A stretch of 37,672 bases of DNA from Prevotellaceae bacterium UBA1710 (GTDB lineage Bacteria; Bacteroidota; Bacteroidia; Bacteroidales; Bacteroidaceae). Positions 10,759-19,294 of this stretch are shown here, in pieces. Each line of letters starts with the position of its first letter. The first letter of the stretch is position 1. The stretch lies in NCBI GenBank assembly GCA_002317355.1, contig DCJC01000038.1, positions 62,701 through 100,372 on the forward strand. The letters are read 5' to 3'. The translations under genes and the position numbers were made by a program. The notes below the pieces were generated by a model. It saw only the letters and a program-made list of their open reading frames with translations. It had not been told where the DNA came from and did not search any database.

Positions 10759-11223
10759 TTACAAAATGGGATTCGGCTCCCTGAATTTCACCTTGAATCT
10801 GCTGGCGTGTTTGCCTTCCTTCCAGATGTAGGTCAAGGGCTTGAAGTTCGAGCTGTCAAGGTAGAACACTCTCAGCGTCATTGACAGTTCTGTGAACTTG
10901 ATGTTAAGCCATCCGTCAGAGCCTTCTTTTAGAAAGTTGATGAATGCTTGGTACTTCCTCAGCCATTCATTACGACTCTCTGCATAGAGGGCAAAGTGTA
11001 GCGTAACATCACGCGCCTGATTAGACACAATGAGCTGGGCAGAATGCTTCTCGCCATTCTCTTCTCGAATGTCAACAGCCGTATGTGTCTTCGTCTTGGA
11101 AGGGGACAGTATAGCCGTAAGGTTCTCGCGACCACCTTTCTTCTCTTCCGTAAGAAATGCACCGAACTCTTTCCAGATGTCCGTGCCGTTTATGATAACA
11201 AGTCCGCCTAATATCTTATCCAT
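10759..11223 (-). CDS. Distal-tail (Dit-like) protein, putative
   Basis: A 154-residue protein directly after the tape measure and before the large tail-tip protein, the usual slot for the distal tail protein. It starts with MDKILGGLVIINGTDIWKEFG and is beta-rich throughout, ending in a basic KVKFREPNPIL tail. No signal sequence or membrane span is visible. It starts 2 nt after the tape-measure reading frame begins its downstream neighbour spacing, i.e. the genes are tightly packed on the same strand. Assignment depends mostly on gene order. Confidence 0.6.
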   Translation of the reverse strand: MDKILGGLVIINGTDIWKEFGAFLTEEKKGGRENLTAILSPSKTKTHTAVDIREENGEKHSAQLIVSNQARDVTLHFALYAESRNEWLRKYQAFINFLKEGSDGWLNIKFTELSMTLRVFYLDSSNFKPLTYIWKEGKHASRFKVKFREPNPIL

Positions 11224-11225
11224 GT

Positions 11226-14200
11226 CTATTTTACTTTAAGTCCTTCCCTTATGATCTTCTCCACGGAACTCTTGATTCCGTCCAGGAGTTTCTTGCTTTC
11301 ACCAGTATGTTCCTCAATGCGTGCAAGTTTGTCGCTCACGGTGCTCATCTTGACTGAAATATCTTCTGTGTGCTCGTCAATGTTAGACCAGTGCATCTGA
11401 CCACTGACAAACAAGCCTTCAAGTTTCGTTCCCTGTTCTTGGCTCATGGCAGAGAATCCACCAGTTTTTCCGCTCTGGCTTGAACCAGAACCAGAGAACA
11501 CATCTATGCCTGTTGCCTTGGCGATTTCATCAAGACGACTGTTAGCATTTGACATTACATCTTGGAATCTGTTTTTCCAGTTGTCCAGATAGGTTTCATC
11601 TGCAGTTCCATTGATAAGGCTTTCACTGAGCTCGTTATACAACGGTTCTATCATATTGGCAAGTTCCTGATACATGAAAGCATTCAGCAAAGCTTCTGCG
11701 ATGGTGTCCTCTGTAAACTGTGCAAAGCTCTTGATGTCACCTCGTGCTTCTTTCAGAGCATCCTTCACATTAGAAAGGAAACCATCAAAGTTCACACCCA
11801 TCACCATTTCGCGCATCTGAGTGTAACACTCTTCGATCTTTGATTTCAGATCATCAATCGTTTTGCCGCTTTCAACCCATGCTTCGTAATAGTCTCGTGC
11901 CGCATCAGACAGTTTATCCTGGTTATACCACAGTTGGATTTGCTCCGCGCTGTAACCTCTAAGACTCCATTCTGCAGAACCTCCATTGAGCGAATTACCC
12001 CATTCGTAGTAGCCATTACTTCCTTGCAGACGGCCCCACAGGTCATCATTGGCTTGCATTTCTGCCTTTATGTTCTGCTGGTACTTCAGGAAAGCCTCAT
12101 TCTGTGCCTCCCACACTGATACACTGTTAGGGCGACTATATCCTTTTTGAACAAGCCAGTTGAGAATTTCCTGATCCTTGATGATGTCAGCTATTGTGTC
12201 TCGGTTAACTGCAAGTTCCTGGCTTCTCTCACGGATTGCGCGATTTGTTTCAATCTCTGCAATGTACCATTGGCGTTTCATTTCTTCCATCTTCTCCTTC
12301 CAACTGGTGAAGAGAGAAATAATCTGCCCAAGTCCAGACAAAGCGTTTGTTATGCCTCCCACGATGTCACCTGACCATATCTGAGCAATGCCAGTTCCCA
12401 TATCCATCATGCCATCGCAGAAGCTCATCATTTCATTGATTGACTTGGAGAATCGTTCACCGAAAACGCTTTCAAGGCTTTCACCCCAGCCTTTGATGGT
12501 ACCAGTGAGGGCTTTGCCGTCAGCATTGACCTTTTTCAGAGCACCGCTGACATCACCATCATTCTTCATTTCCTTGATCAGCGAAGACCAGGATGACCGG
12601 AAGGCAGCAAATGGATTGTTCTTCTCCAGTTCCTTTTTGATGGAGTCAACCTGTTTCTGCATTCTTCGGAACTCATCAACAGTGACCTTGACTGTCTTCT
12701 TTACGAATTTACCATCAGGATCCTTCACAGGGATGTCTATTTCTACGCCATCAGTGAGGACACGAGCCTTGCTGAGAGTTTCCTTTGCCTGAGAATAGAA
12801 GTCCTTCAAGACCTTATATCCCTTTTCAGACACCTCGCCAAACAGTTTGTCATAGAACTCAGACGATTTCAGTATCTCACTCTGCAATGAAGCAATCTCA
12901 CGCTTGTAGGCTTCTGTTCTTGCAGCAATGGAGGCTTCTATGTCAGATGTATCAGAACCTGCAGCACGCAGTCTGTCCAGTTCAGAATTGAGAACCTGCA
13001 TGTCAGCATTATACTGTTCGTCGATGCTGCGTCTCTTCTGGTCGAAGTCCTTGTATTGGTCAAGAAGAGCATTCAGTTTCTCCTTGTTCTTGGCAATTTC
13101 CTCATCGCTCATTTCCTGCAGGCTTTGATTCATTTTGTCCTGGGCATTCTTGTATGCTTGTAACAGAACTTCACTCTGCTCTGCGTTCAGTTTGCCATTT
13201 TGAGCTTCACGCCATTTCTGTTCCTGTTCCTTGATCTCTGCAATCTCTTTGTCATAGTCAAGTTGTATTTGCCTTGTACGCTTCTCGCTACCTTCTTTCA
13301 TCAGGTTTATTTCATCCTGTTCGTTTTGCAGACGCATTCGCTGCAATTCCTTGGCTGCCTCCTGTTCCGCTTTCAGGCGTTTGTCATTCTCATCTTTCCG
13401 GTTGTTCTTGGGTGTCGTGTTTTTTGTCGGAGTTGTAGATGGTGAGCGGTGTCCACCTATATTTGCCCCTTTCCCCACGGATGCAGCTTCGGCCATCAAA
13501 GCCTCTGCTGCGTCAAGTAAGTCTTGACGCTCTTTTTCTAAAGCAGCAACTGCTTTGTCGTATTCTGTCTTGTTATAATCATGAATCATTTTTTGCGCAT
13601 CAATAGCACCACGGCTTTCTGATTGCGCCATATACAAGCCCCATTTGCTAAACCATCTCATAGATGTATCAGCATCATCAGGGGACTGTGCTTTGAGTTT
13701 ATTTAGTTCCTCATCTTTTTCTACAGCTTTGTTCACCATCGACTGCGCTTTAGCTTGTAGGAAAAGCATGTTAATATATTGCTCTGATTTCTCAATAAGC
13801 GTGTCATACCATTGGGCAAGGGTGTCACAATACCCAAATGTTTCGCCATACTTCTTGTTTAATTCCTCAACCTTTGCTTTTTCCTCTTCTTTTGTACCAT
13901 TGAACTCTTTGATCTCGCGTATTGTATTGTTGAGCTCAAAGCGGGTCTTTATCATCTGGGCTCTTCCGTCAGCCTCAATCTCAACCATTTCCTGAGCTTT
14001 CTTTGCCGCCTCTTCTTGAGCTTCGGAAAACTTATTCCAAGCTACAATAACACCAGTTATAACAACAGAAAGTCCAAGAGTTAGAGTTGCCATCAATGCC
14101 TGTGCTGCCACTGTAGATATTCCCAGTGCAGCCGCAAGTCGTGTATTGGCAGCCGTTAGCATATCTTTCGCTTTGGTCACAGTCACAAGGCGAAAAGCAG

Positions 14201-15155
14201 AATCCTTATTCAGGGCGTTGAAAGCCTGTTGCAATCCCATAGTAATAGCCATCACGCTTTGAACCCTTGCTTGGATTTTCATCAGGTTTTCATTTTCAGA
14301 GGCGAAAAGAGACATCACACCTGTAGCTGCTGTGAATGCTCCAGATATGCCGTTTATTCCTGAAATGAATCCTTGAAGATTGGCATTATCATTTGCAAGA
14401 ATGTTTGTTTGTGTGCGCAAGTCGCCGATTGTATCAGCGAGTTTGGCGGCTTCCTCAGCCATTCGACGGTATTCTTCTGTGTTCTGCTCACCATTGAGGC
14501 GCATTTGCGCCATGGCATTCTGCATTTCCTTCAACTGGCTGGTGAGTCGCTTCGTACTATTGGCATTCTTTTCCTGCTCTTCTGTAAGAGAGGCAAGAAT
14601 CGCTTTGTCTTCCTGTAGGGCTTTCTTGGCTGCATTCAATTCTGCCAGAGCCTCGCTTTGAGCTTTGCCAGGGGCTGCATTCTCGTATGCCTTTTGCAAT
14701 GCCCTGACATCACTTTCAACTTGCTTGACTACTGTGCGCTGCTCTGCAATCTTATCTGACAGGCTTTTGTTCTGGAGAGAAGCTTGTTCCTCAGAAATAG
14801 CCATTTTCCTATATTCCTCTTCAAGTTGCGAAACGCCTTGTTGTGCCTGTCTATGTTGCTTCTCCAACTCATTCAGAACACCTACTTCTTCTGCAAGGAC
14901 TTTTTTACAAGCAGCAATCTCTGCAGTAAGTTCTTTTTGACCAGGACCAGGTTTCATCGTATGGAGCTTGCCTTCCATCTTGCTAAGGTCGGCATTTACT
15001 CCATCTATTACTTTGCGTTGCTGGTTTATTTCTCCGCTGATAGCTATTGATGCGCGTCTGGCAGCACCAAGCAGCTGCTCGACACTCATCTTACTTTTGT
15101 CGAGCCCTGCTGTGATACTGTCTTTCATAAGAAACTCTATTTCTACAGGTTTCAT
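11226..15155 (-). CDS. Tail tape measure protein
   Basis: At 1309 residues it is one of the longest proteins of the tail block and sits between the tail chaperones and Dit, as tape measures do. Residues about 30-260 and 580-760 are long charged heptad-like helices rich in Glu, Lys, Ala and Gln (coiled coil). A hydrophobic stretch around 355-380 (ATLTLGLSVVITGVIVAWN) is the usual membrane-seeking segment. A central Lys/Thr/Asn-rich linker lies near 575-595. Its length sets tail length, so this virion should have a long flexible or contractile tail. A tube protein is found upstream; no sheath gene is recognised in the window, which favours a non-contractile tail. Confidence 0.93.
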   Translation of the reverse strand: MKPVEIEFLMKDSITAGLDKSKMSVEQLLGAARRASIAISGEINQQRKVIDGVNADLSKMEGKLHTMKPGPGQKELTAEIAACKKVLAEEVGVLNELEKQHRQAQQGVSQLEEEYRKMAISEEQASLQNKSLSDKIAEQRTVVKQVESDVRALQKAYENAAPGKAQSEALAELNAAKKALQEDKAILASLTEEQEKNANSTKRLTSQLKEMQNAMAQMRLNGEQNTEEYRRMAEEAAKLADTIGDLRTQTNILANDNANLQGFISGINGISGAFTAATGVMSLFASENENLMKIQARVQSVMAITMGLQQAFNALNKDSAFRLVTVTKAKDMLTAANTRLAAALGISTVAAQALMATLTLGLSVVITGVIVAWNKFSEAQEEAAKKAQEMVEIEADGRAQMIKTRFELNNTIREIKEFNGTKEEEKAKVEELNKKYGETFGYCDTLAQWYDTLIEKSEQYINMLFLQAKAQSMVNKAVEKDEELNKLKAQSPDDADTSMRWFSKWGLYMAQSESRGAIDAQKMIHDYNKTEYDKAVAALEKERQDLLDAAEALMAEAASVGKGANIGGHRSPSTTPTKNTTPKNNRKDENDKRLKAEQEAAKELQRMRLQNEQDEINLMKEGSEKRTRQIQLDYDKEIAEIKEQEQKWREAQNGKLNAEQSEVLLQAYKNAQDKMNQSLQEMSDEEIAKNKEKLNALLDQYKDFDQKRRSIDEQYNADMQVLNSELDRLRAAGSDTSDIEASIAARTEAYKREIASLQSEILKSSEFYDKLFGEVSEKGYKVLKDFYSQAKETLSKARVLTDGVEIDIPVKDPDGKFVKKTVKVTVDEFRRMQKQVDSIKKELEKNNPFAAFRSSWSSLIKEMKNDGDVSGALKKVNADGKALTGTIKGWGESLESVFGERFSKSINEMMSFCDGMMDMGTGIAQIWSGDIVGGITNALSGLGQIISLFTSWKEKMEEMKRQWYIAEIETNRAIRERSQELAVNRDTIADIIKDQEILNWLVQKGYSRPNSVSVWEAQNEAFLKYQQNIKAEMQANDDLWGRLQGSNGYYEWGNSLNGGSAEWSLRGYSAEQIQLWYNQDKLSDAARDYYEAWVESGKTIDDLKSKIEECYTQMREMVMGVNFDGFLSNVKDALKEARGDIKSFAQFTEDTIAEALLNAFMYQELANMIEPLYNELSESLINGTADETYLDNWKNRFQDVMSNANSRLDEIAKATGIDVFSGSGSSQSGKTGGFSAMSQEQGTKLEGLFVSGQMHWSNIDEHTEDISVKMSTVSDKLARIEEHTGESKKLLDGIKSSVEKIIREGLKVK

Positions 15156-15169
15156 AATGTACTTCGATG

Positions 15170-15421
15170 TTATATTTTCAATTTACTCTGGAAGAATCCG
15201 ACAATGGAACTGGCTTCTTCCTCTTCTGAAAGTGAAGGGTCAGAACCTGCTTTTCTTCTGACAAAGCGAGGTGCATCACTCAGCATCATAATTAGTGTCT
15301 GATAGTTTATACCATTCAGTATATAGTCAACACTCCAGCCAGTGGCACTTGCAATCTGCCAGATAAAACCGAAGGGGCTATGAGAACTTTCATATTCTGT
15401 TCTTAACTCCCCTTCTTTTTT
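15170..15421 (-). CDS. Tail assembly chaperone, -1 frame extension (T part)
   Basis: This frame is entered by -1 slippage at 15421-15415. It encodes GWSVDYILNG, LIMMLSDAPRFV and an acidic C-terminus, a composition usual for the T domain of G/GT tail chaperones. The frame is open upstream to an ATG at 15676, but that part lies antiparallel in sense to nothing recognisable and overlaps the G gene, so I regard only the region after the slip as translated. The fusion runs from 15888 to 15170, 239 residues. It ends 14 nt before the tape-measure start, the classic position. Confidence 0.8.
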   Translation of the reverse strand, partial: KKEGELRTEYESSHSPFGFIWQIASATGWSVDYILNGINYQTLIMMLSDAPRFVRRKAGSDPSLSEEEEASSIVGFFQSKLKI

Positions 15422-15888
15422 TGGCTCAGTCTCAGTTTCATCGGATTCGTCCGCTCCACTGATCTGATAATAGGTATAAAAGGGTCTGTTCCCATCAGAC
15501 TGACGAACTTTGATATGGCAGCCTTCTGGTACTCGAATTTCATGAAATGTCTGATGATCCAGGACATCAGAACTGTAGGAAACCACCAATGAGGCATTGT
15601 CAAGGCAATAATCTTGCTCAGTTTCTTGCCATGCTGTGCCAGGAATGCCATTTGTTCTGATGTGCCCATCGCGCAAAGCTGTTCTGCAGTTGTCTCCATT
15701 GATAGGTATGTCCTGGCAATCTTGATCTGTCCTGCAAGCGTCGGGCGTTTCATCGTGACGCGTATGTGTAAAGGCACCTTTCTGAAAGGCACCTTAAAAT
15801 CAAGAAGGGGAACGGAAACCCCTACATTTAGCAAGGCATCCGCTCCCTCTTTCTGAATTTGCTGAATTACTCTTTCATCCATCTGCAT
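15403..15888 (-). CDS. Tail assembly chaperone (G part)
   Basis: A 161-residue protein between the tail tube and tape measure genes. It starts MQMDERVIQQIQKEG and ends SQKKKGS. Its last codons contain the slippery run CAA AAA AAG, where ribosomes can shift into the downstream frame. This is the arrangement of lambda G/GT and most long-tailed phages: the short product and the minor fusion together chaperone the tape measure during tail assembly. Sequence similarity to a named family cannot be judged here; gene order plus the frameshift signal carry the call. Confidence 0.85.
   Translation of the reverse strand: MQMDERVIQQIQKEGADALLNVGVSVPLLDFKVPFRKVPLHIRVTMKRPTLAGQIKIARTYLSMETTAEQLCAMGTSEQMAFLAQHGKKLSKIIALTMPHWWFPTVLMSWIIRHFMKFEYQKAAISKFVSLMGTDPFIPIIRSVERTNPMKLRLSQKKKGS
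15409..15421 (-). promoter_or_regulatory. Programmed -1 frameshift site A_AAA_AAG (tail chaperone)
   Basis: In the zero frame the codons are CAA AAA AAG AAG GGG AGT TAA. The heptamer A AAA AAG (15421-15415) is the most efficient -1 slippery sequence known in E. coli. After a -1 slip the next codon is GAA at 15415, in phase with the T frame. Downstream, GAAGGGG (from 15415) can pair with CCCCTTC about 36 nt later, with GAAC/GTTC inside and equal 6-nt internal loops, a possible stimulator. Confidence 0.85.
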
Positions 15889-15896
15889 CGCTGGGG

Positions 15897-16421
15897 TTAA
15901 GAGTTCATGCCTGCAATTTGTGATTTGAGTGTGGTGAGTTCCTCTTCGGACATGTCTTCGATGCTGTAAGGCGAACCACCATTTTCAGGCTTGCTGACCT
16001 TCAACTGGCATTCCAGCTTTGAAACCTCTGTCAGCGTGAGTTTGCCGCCGAGGTTTGCAAGGATCATACCGTTTGGAATAGTCATCTTTTGACCGCTGAC
16101 AAAAGCTATCTTACACTCACCGCGCAATTCCACCATACTGGTTGGAGCCTTCCAGCCTGTAACAGTTTCGCCTGACTTCACGAGCTCACCGCCAAGAACC
16201 TTCTGCAGGTTGGTGTAGTCAAGCTGGATGATGTTGAATGTAGGAGCAATCTGACCCAACTTTGTCATGAGAGTAAGCACAGGCGCATCAGGAACCTGCT
16301 CTGCGTCGATGTCTATACTCTCCGGCTTGGTGCCGCCCCAATCCCAGCTGTTCTTTTCGATGTAGCCGATAGTAAAGTCGCCAAAGACGACTGCTGCAAT
16401 ACCATAGATAAATTTCTTCAT
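15897..16421 (-). CDS. Major tail tube protein, putative
   Basis: A 174-residue protein upstream of the tail chaperones. After a short hydrophobic start (MKKFIYGIAAVVFGD) the body is beta-rich with DAPVLTLMTKLGQI, and a Gly/Lys-rich segment about residue 75-95 that would suit the hairpin loop of tube subunits. It ends with an acidic helix (EDMSEEELTTLKSQIAGMN). It would polymerise into the inner tail tube. Its ATG overlaps the stop of the upstream lipoprotein gene by 4 nt. The call comes from position and fold pattern. Confidence 0.6.
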   Translation of the reverse strand: MKKFIYGIAAVVFGDFTIGYIEKNSWDWGGTKPESIDIDAEQVPDAPVLTLMTKLGQIAPTFNIIQLDYTNLQKVLGGELVKSGETVTGWKAPTSMVELRGECKIAFVSGQKMTIPNGMILANLGGKLTLTEVSKLECQLKVSKPENGGSPYSIEDMSEEELTTLKSQIAGMNS

Positions 16422-17053
16422 AAGTTCTTTATTTTTGAAATGATTGTTTTTGATTTAGATGTCACCATGCCGATGACAAAACCGATTAAGCACCATTTGA
16501 ATGATGTTAGAAAGCCATTAGGAGGCTGTTCTACCTCTTCGTGCTTCATATCTTCCTGCGTCATTGATGCAAGCTGCTGCTGATGTTGCAACAAACGGCT
16601 CTTCAAACTGCTGATAGTGCGCTCGTATGATTCGCAGAGCAACTGTAGGCTGTCACATGTGGCATATACGATGATGCGCTCTGGTTCTGCATCCGTAGCC
16701 GCCTTGCGTCGCACGCTCACGCTTGCCTGGCCGTTATGGTTTCTGTATTCAGCCCCGATTGGCAGGAAACTGATGCTGTCGGTCGGAATCGTCAGACTCG
16801 CCATCGACATCGGTACCGTCACCGCTTGCTTCATCCTTTCTGTCACAACGCTTACGCTGTCCAGGGCGAAATGCAGTGCGCTGTCCTGTATTGATGTTTT
16901 CTCCACAGATGATGTCACGCTCTTTCGGCTGGTAGCGCATCCGCCTAAGCACAGGGCAATCATCAGAAAACTTGCAATTATTAGCGTCATCAATGGCTTT
17001 CCTGAGGCGAGCCATTTCACGCTTGGTCGCATTGAGGTCTTTTCTTGTTTCAT
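16418..17053 (-). CDS. Lipoprotein, putative outer-membrane spanin (Rz1-like)
   Basis: A 211-residue protein with a positively charged start, a hydrophobic segment (MTLIIASFLMIAL) and a lipobox LCLGGC with the lipidated Cys at residue 39. Starts at Met8 or Met22 are also possible, and Met22 would give a typical 18-residue signal. The middle holds coiled-coil helices (SLKSRLLQHQQQLASM). Near the C-terminus is a second hydrophobic segment (WCLIGFVIGMV), unusual for an o-spanin. About 305 nt of its 5' half overlap the previous gene in another frame, as Rz1 overlaps Rz. Together with the endolysin it makes a lysis cassette. What argues against a spanin call is the second membrane segment. Confidence 0.65.
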   Translation of the reverse strand: MKQEKTSMRPSVKWLASGKPLMTLIIASFLMIALCLGGCATSRKSVTSSVEKTSIQDSALHFALDSVSVVTERMKQAVTVPMSMASLTIPTDSISFLPIGAEYRNHNGQASVSVRRKAATDAEPERIIVYATCDSLQLLCESYERTISSLKSRLLQHQQQLASMTQEDMKHEEVEQPPNGFLTSFKWCLIGFVIGMVTSKSKTIISKIKNL

Positions 17054-17264
17054 TAAGCTCTTCTTTTAGAGGTTCAACGATTGACTGCATCAAGATGCGT
17101 GTGGCCTGCTCAGTGTTCGTAATCTTCACTGTATCGGCTTCCGCACGAGCTTTCTCTGCTTCCGCATTTGCTTTGCGAAGCGTTGCCTTGACTGTTATCA
17201 GAGCAATGAGGGTTGCCGCCAGTCCACCGCCAAGTATCAGATTAAGAATTTCACTGAGTTCCAT
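16749..17264 (-). CDS. Membrane protein with coiled coil, putative inner-membrane spanin (Rz-like)
   Basis: A 171-residue protein with one N-terminal membrane segment (LILGGGLAATLIALITV), then about 65 residues of Ala/Glu/Lys/Arg-rich coiled coil, then a Cys-containing hydrophilic tail. That topology, small size and position next to an amidase endolysin match i-spanins, which join the lipoprotein o-spanin to fuse the two membranes during lysis. The C-terminal 100 residues are encoded in the region shared with the lipoprotein gene and are low in hydrophobics (RRMRYQPKERDIICG onward, ending Asp/Ser-rich). The tail might therefore be shaped by the overlapping gene. The assignment is by architecture only. 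Confidence 0.65.
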   Translation of the reverse strand: MELSEILNLILGGGLAATLIALITVKATLRKANAEAEKARAEADTVKITNTEQATRILMQSIVEPLKEELNETRKDLNATKREMARLRKAIDDANNCKFSDDCPVLRRMRYQPKERDIICGENINTGQRTAFRPGQRKRCDRKDEASGDGTDVDGESDDSDRQHQFPANRG

Positions 17265-17277
17265 TTTTCGCTTCTTG

Positions 17278-17748
17278 TTATTGGTTTATCCCTATCTCTT
17301 TGAGCCACTTCGACACATCAAAGCTTGGACATGCCTTCTTTACACCTGGTAACTGACCGTGGCCGACGATCGGGATGGAAGGGAAACGACGGTGGAAGTC
17401 CTTCACATAGTCTTCCAACGCCTTGCGCTGGGCTTCTGTTCTTGTGTCCTTTGGTGTCTTGCCGTCAGAGGCACATCCACCGACATACACAACGTGACGC
17501 GAAGTATTGTTGTACCCTGCTGCTCCATTGGTTACTTCCCACGGATCAACAAAAGCATCCTCGTTGTTGTCCACCATTCGCTCCACCTTACCATCCAGAT
17601 GGATCATATCAGTATAGCCTACCTGCTTCCAGCCACGACCACCCTTGCTAACTGGGTTAGTGTGCCATGCTCGTATTTCATTTGATGATACTTCACGACC
17701 TTCTCGTGTGGCTGTGCAGTGTAGGACTAATCTCAATACTTTTCCCAT
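17278..17748 (-). CDS. N-acetylmuramoyl-L-alanine amidase endolysin
   Basis: A 156-residue enzyme of the amidase_2/T7-lysozyme fold. Visible zinc-ligand positions are His10 (RLVLHCTATREG), His130 (PIVGHGQLPG) and Cys140 (KKACPSFDV), the same His/His/Cys set as T7 lysozyme. Tyr45 (QVGYTDMIH) matches the catalytic tyrosine. It cleaves the lactyl-L-Ala bond of peptidoglycan to release progeny. No signal peptide is visible, so export needs a holin or pinholin; no clear holin lies beside it. Spanin-like genes follow immediately downstream. Confidence 0.93.
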   Translation of the reverse strand: MGKVLRLVLHCTATREGREVSSNEIRAWHTNPVSKGGRGWKQVGYTDMIHLDGKVERMVDNNEDAFVDPWEVTNGAAGYNNTSRHVVYVGGCASDGKTPKDTRTEAQRKALEDYVKDFHRRFPSIPIVGHGQLPGVKKACPSFDVSKWLKEIGINQ

Positions 17749-17754
17749 TCGCCG

Positions 17755-18813
17755 TTACGATGCCATGTAGTCACTTCGCATTACGGCACCAGCATCTGCC
17801 TTCTTAGGCATACAGATGAAGTAATGACGGAAGTTGACCTTGTTACGCTGATATTCAGGATCGGTCTCTGCTGGGCTGAAATACATCTTTGTAGAGCCTG
17901 TTGCCTTGAATACACGCTGAGTATAGAAGGCAAACGAGCACTGGAACTCACCGGTACCAGGTGTCGCACCAACTGCCTTCTTCACACCTGCAGTTGTATA
18001 TACAGGGTTGTTGGCAAACTCGTAGATGTCGAAGCCATAGAGACGGCCAACAGTACCATCATTGCGGTTGATGTTGTACTGCTCCTTGAAGTTCTGATCA
18101 ACCTCCAGAAGGTCATTGACATGATCCGTACAGAGCACAAGACGGCGACCGGTTGCAGGAACCTTCAAGTTGTCAAGAGCCTTTTTCAGATTGATAAGGT
18201 CCTGAGGAATGAGCTTGATACGGCCTGTTGCTGCGTCACGAGCTCCGGAAGTCTTCAATACTGGGGTAGTCGCAGTGTTGGAAGTTGCACACATACTATG
18301 TGCTGCCTTCATAAACTTAGCGTCATTGATGGCATTGGCATGACTTTCCTTCACGCGGCCCATCTTATCATAGCTGATGGCATAGAGCTCATCATCGGTG
18401 ATAGGAGTCACCTTTGTCTGGAACTTATCAAGACCAACAGGGATGTCATCATCATCAAGTGCCTGGAGGGAGATAGGATAAGTTGTGTTGTTGATAAGAA
18501 CGTCAGGGTCAACACCAACATCCACGAGGTGAATCACATCATTCTCTACAAGGGAACTGTTGTCAGGAATTCCGTCAAGCCATGTAGCTTCAAGTCCTCT
18601 GCGGAGAGACTTCACGAGTTCACCAGTCCATACCTCTGTAAGGACACCAGCGCGAAGCGCACCAGTTGGCATTGTGCCACACATGCCCATGACAACACCG
18701 ATGGCATTTGCACCTACACAGGAAGCTGCAGGGGACACGCCTGTTACCATAGCGAAGGTCACACCTGCGATGCAGTTAAAGAGAACTGCCATAATCATTC
18801 GCATAAAAACCAT
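17755..18813 (-). CDS. Major capsid protein
   Basis: A 352-residue protein immediately after the protease/scaffold gene and before the lysis genes. The N-terminus has an unusual hydrophobic, small-residue-rich run (MVFMRMIMAVLFNCIAGVTFAMVTG, Met-rich), followed by a charged alpha/beta region. The middle and C-terminal parts (LKKALDNLKVPATGRRLVLC, then GRLYGFDIYEFANNPVY) follow the HK97-type capsid pattern in which a P-domain helix precedes a strand and an A-domain. The end is typical (RHYFICMPKKADAGAV). The protease upstream would process prohead proteins. Several Met codons make the exact start uncertain. Confidence 0.85.
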   Translation of the reverse strand: MVFMRMIMAVLFNCIAGVTFAMVTGVSPAASCVGANAIGVVMGMCGTMPTGALRAGVLTEVWTGELVKSLRRGLEATWLDGIPDNSSLVENDVIHLVDVGVDPDVLINNTTYPISLQALDDDDIPVGLDKFQTKVTPITDDELYAISYDKMGRVKESHANAINDAKFMKAAHSMCATSNTATTPVLKTSGARDAATGRIKLIPQDLINLKKALDNLKVPATGRRLVLCTDHVNDLLEVDQNFKEQYNINRNDGTVGRLYGFDIYEFANNPVYTTAGVKKAVGATPGTGEFQCSFAFYTQRVFKATGSTKMYFSPAETDPEYQRNKVNFRHYFICMPKKADAGAVMRSDYMAS

Positions 18814-18841
18814 AGTTTTAATATCTTTTGAGGGTTAAACA

Positions 18842-19294
18842 TTAGAAATTACACTCCATGCCATACTCTGCCTTGTAGAGTCGGGCATACTCTTCACGGT
18901 TGTTTTCGCGGAGTTCCATCATCTGATCAGCAGGAACCTCGCTCAACTTAGAGTAAGTTACAGGGACTGCCACAGGCGAACCTGACTTGTTGCTGATGAC
19001 AGCAGACAACTTCTGCTGGGGGGTCATAGCGGCGAAGATGTTCTTGAGCTCATCAATACCGGTTGTCTTACCGAGATTGATAAACTGATCCTTGCGGTCG
19101 GCGTTGATACGCTTCTCGCTGATCGCGGTCTCTACTACCTGAGTGATACTTGCCAAAGTCAGAGTCTCCTTCTCCTTGCGAAGATTCTCAGCCTCTGTCT
19201 TTGCTGCTTTCAGAGTGGCAACCTCAGCCTTGATAGCTGCCTCGTCGGCCGTTTCGGCCAAGCCCAACATAAGGGCTAAATCTTTCAGTTCCAT
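18842..19294 (-). CDS. Nested scaffold protein from an internal start
   Basis: The Met at 19294 starts 150 in-frame codons that contain only the helical scaffold half (MELKDLALMLGLAETADEAAI). It follows a low-complexity Asn/Gln linker (NNNIQNNQK), a natural boundary between protease and scaffold. Mu and lambda make scaffold from such internal starts, so a separate product is plausible. No strong ribosome binding site is visible, but many Bacteroidota genes lack one. Confidence 0.4.
   Translation of the reverse strand: MELKDLALMLGLAETADEAAIKAEVATLKAAKTEAENLRKEKETLTLASITQVVETAISEKRINADRKDQFINLGKTTGIDELKNIFAAMTPQQKLSAVISNKSGSPVAVPVTYSKLSEVPADQMMELRENNREEYARLYKAEYGMECNF

Noticed and set aside
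15170..15676. Independent gene starting at ATG 15676
   Set aside because: The first 85 codons overlap the tail chaperone in another frame and look random; the frameshift from the upstream gene explains the conserved-looking second half.
17824..18831. 335-codon plus-strand open frame opposite the capsid gene
   Set aside because: The minus frame has clear capsid character; this frame is Cys/His-rich and crosses the capsid start. Shadow frame.
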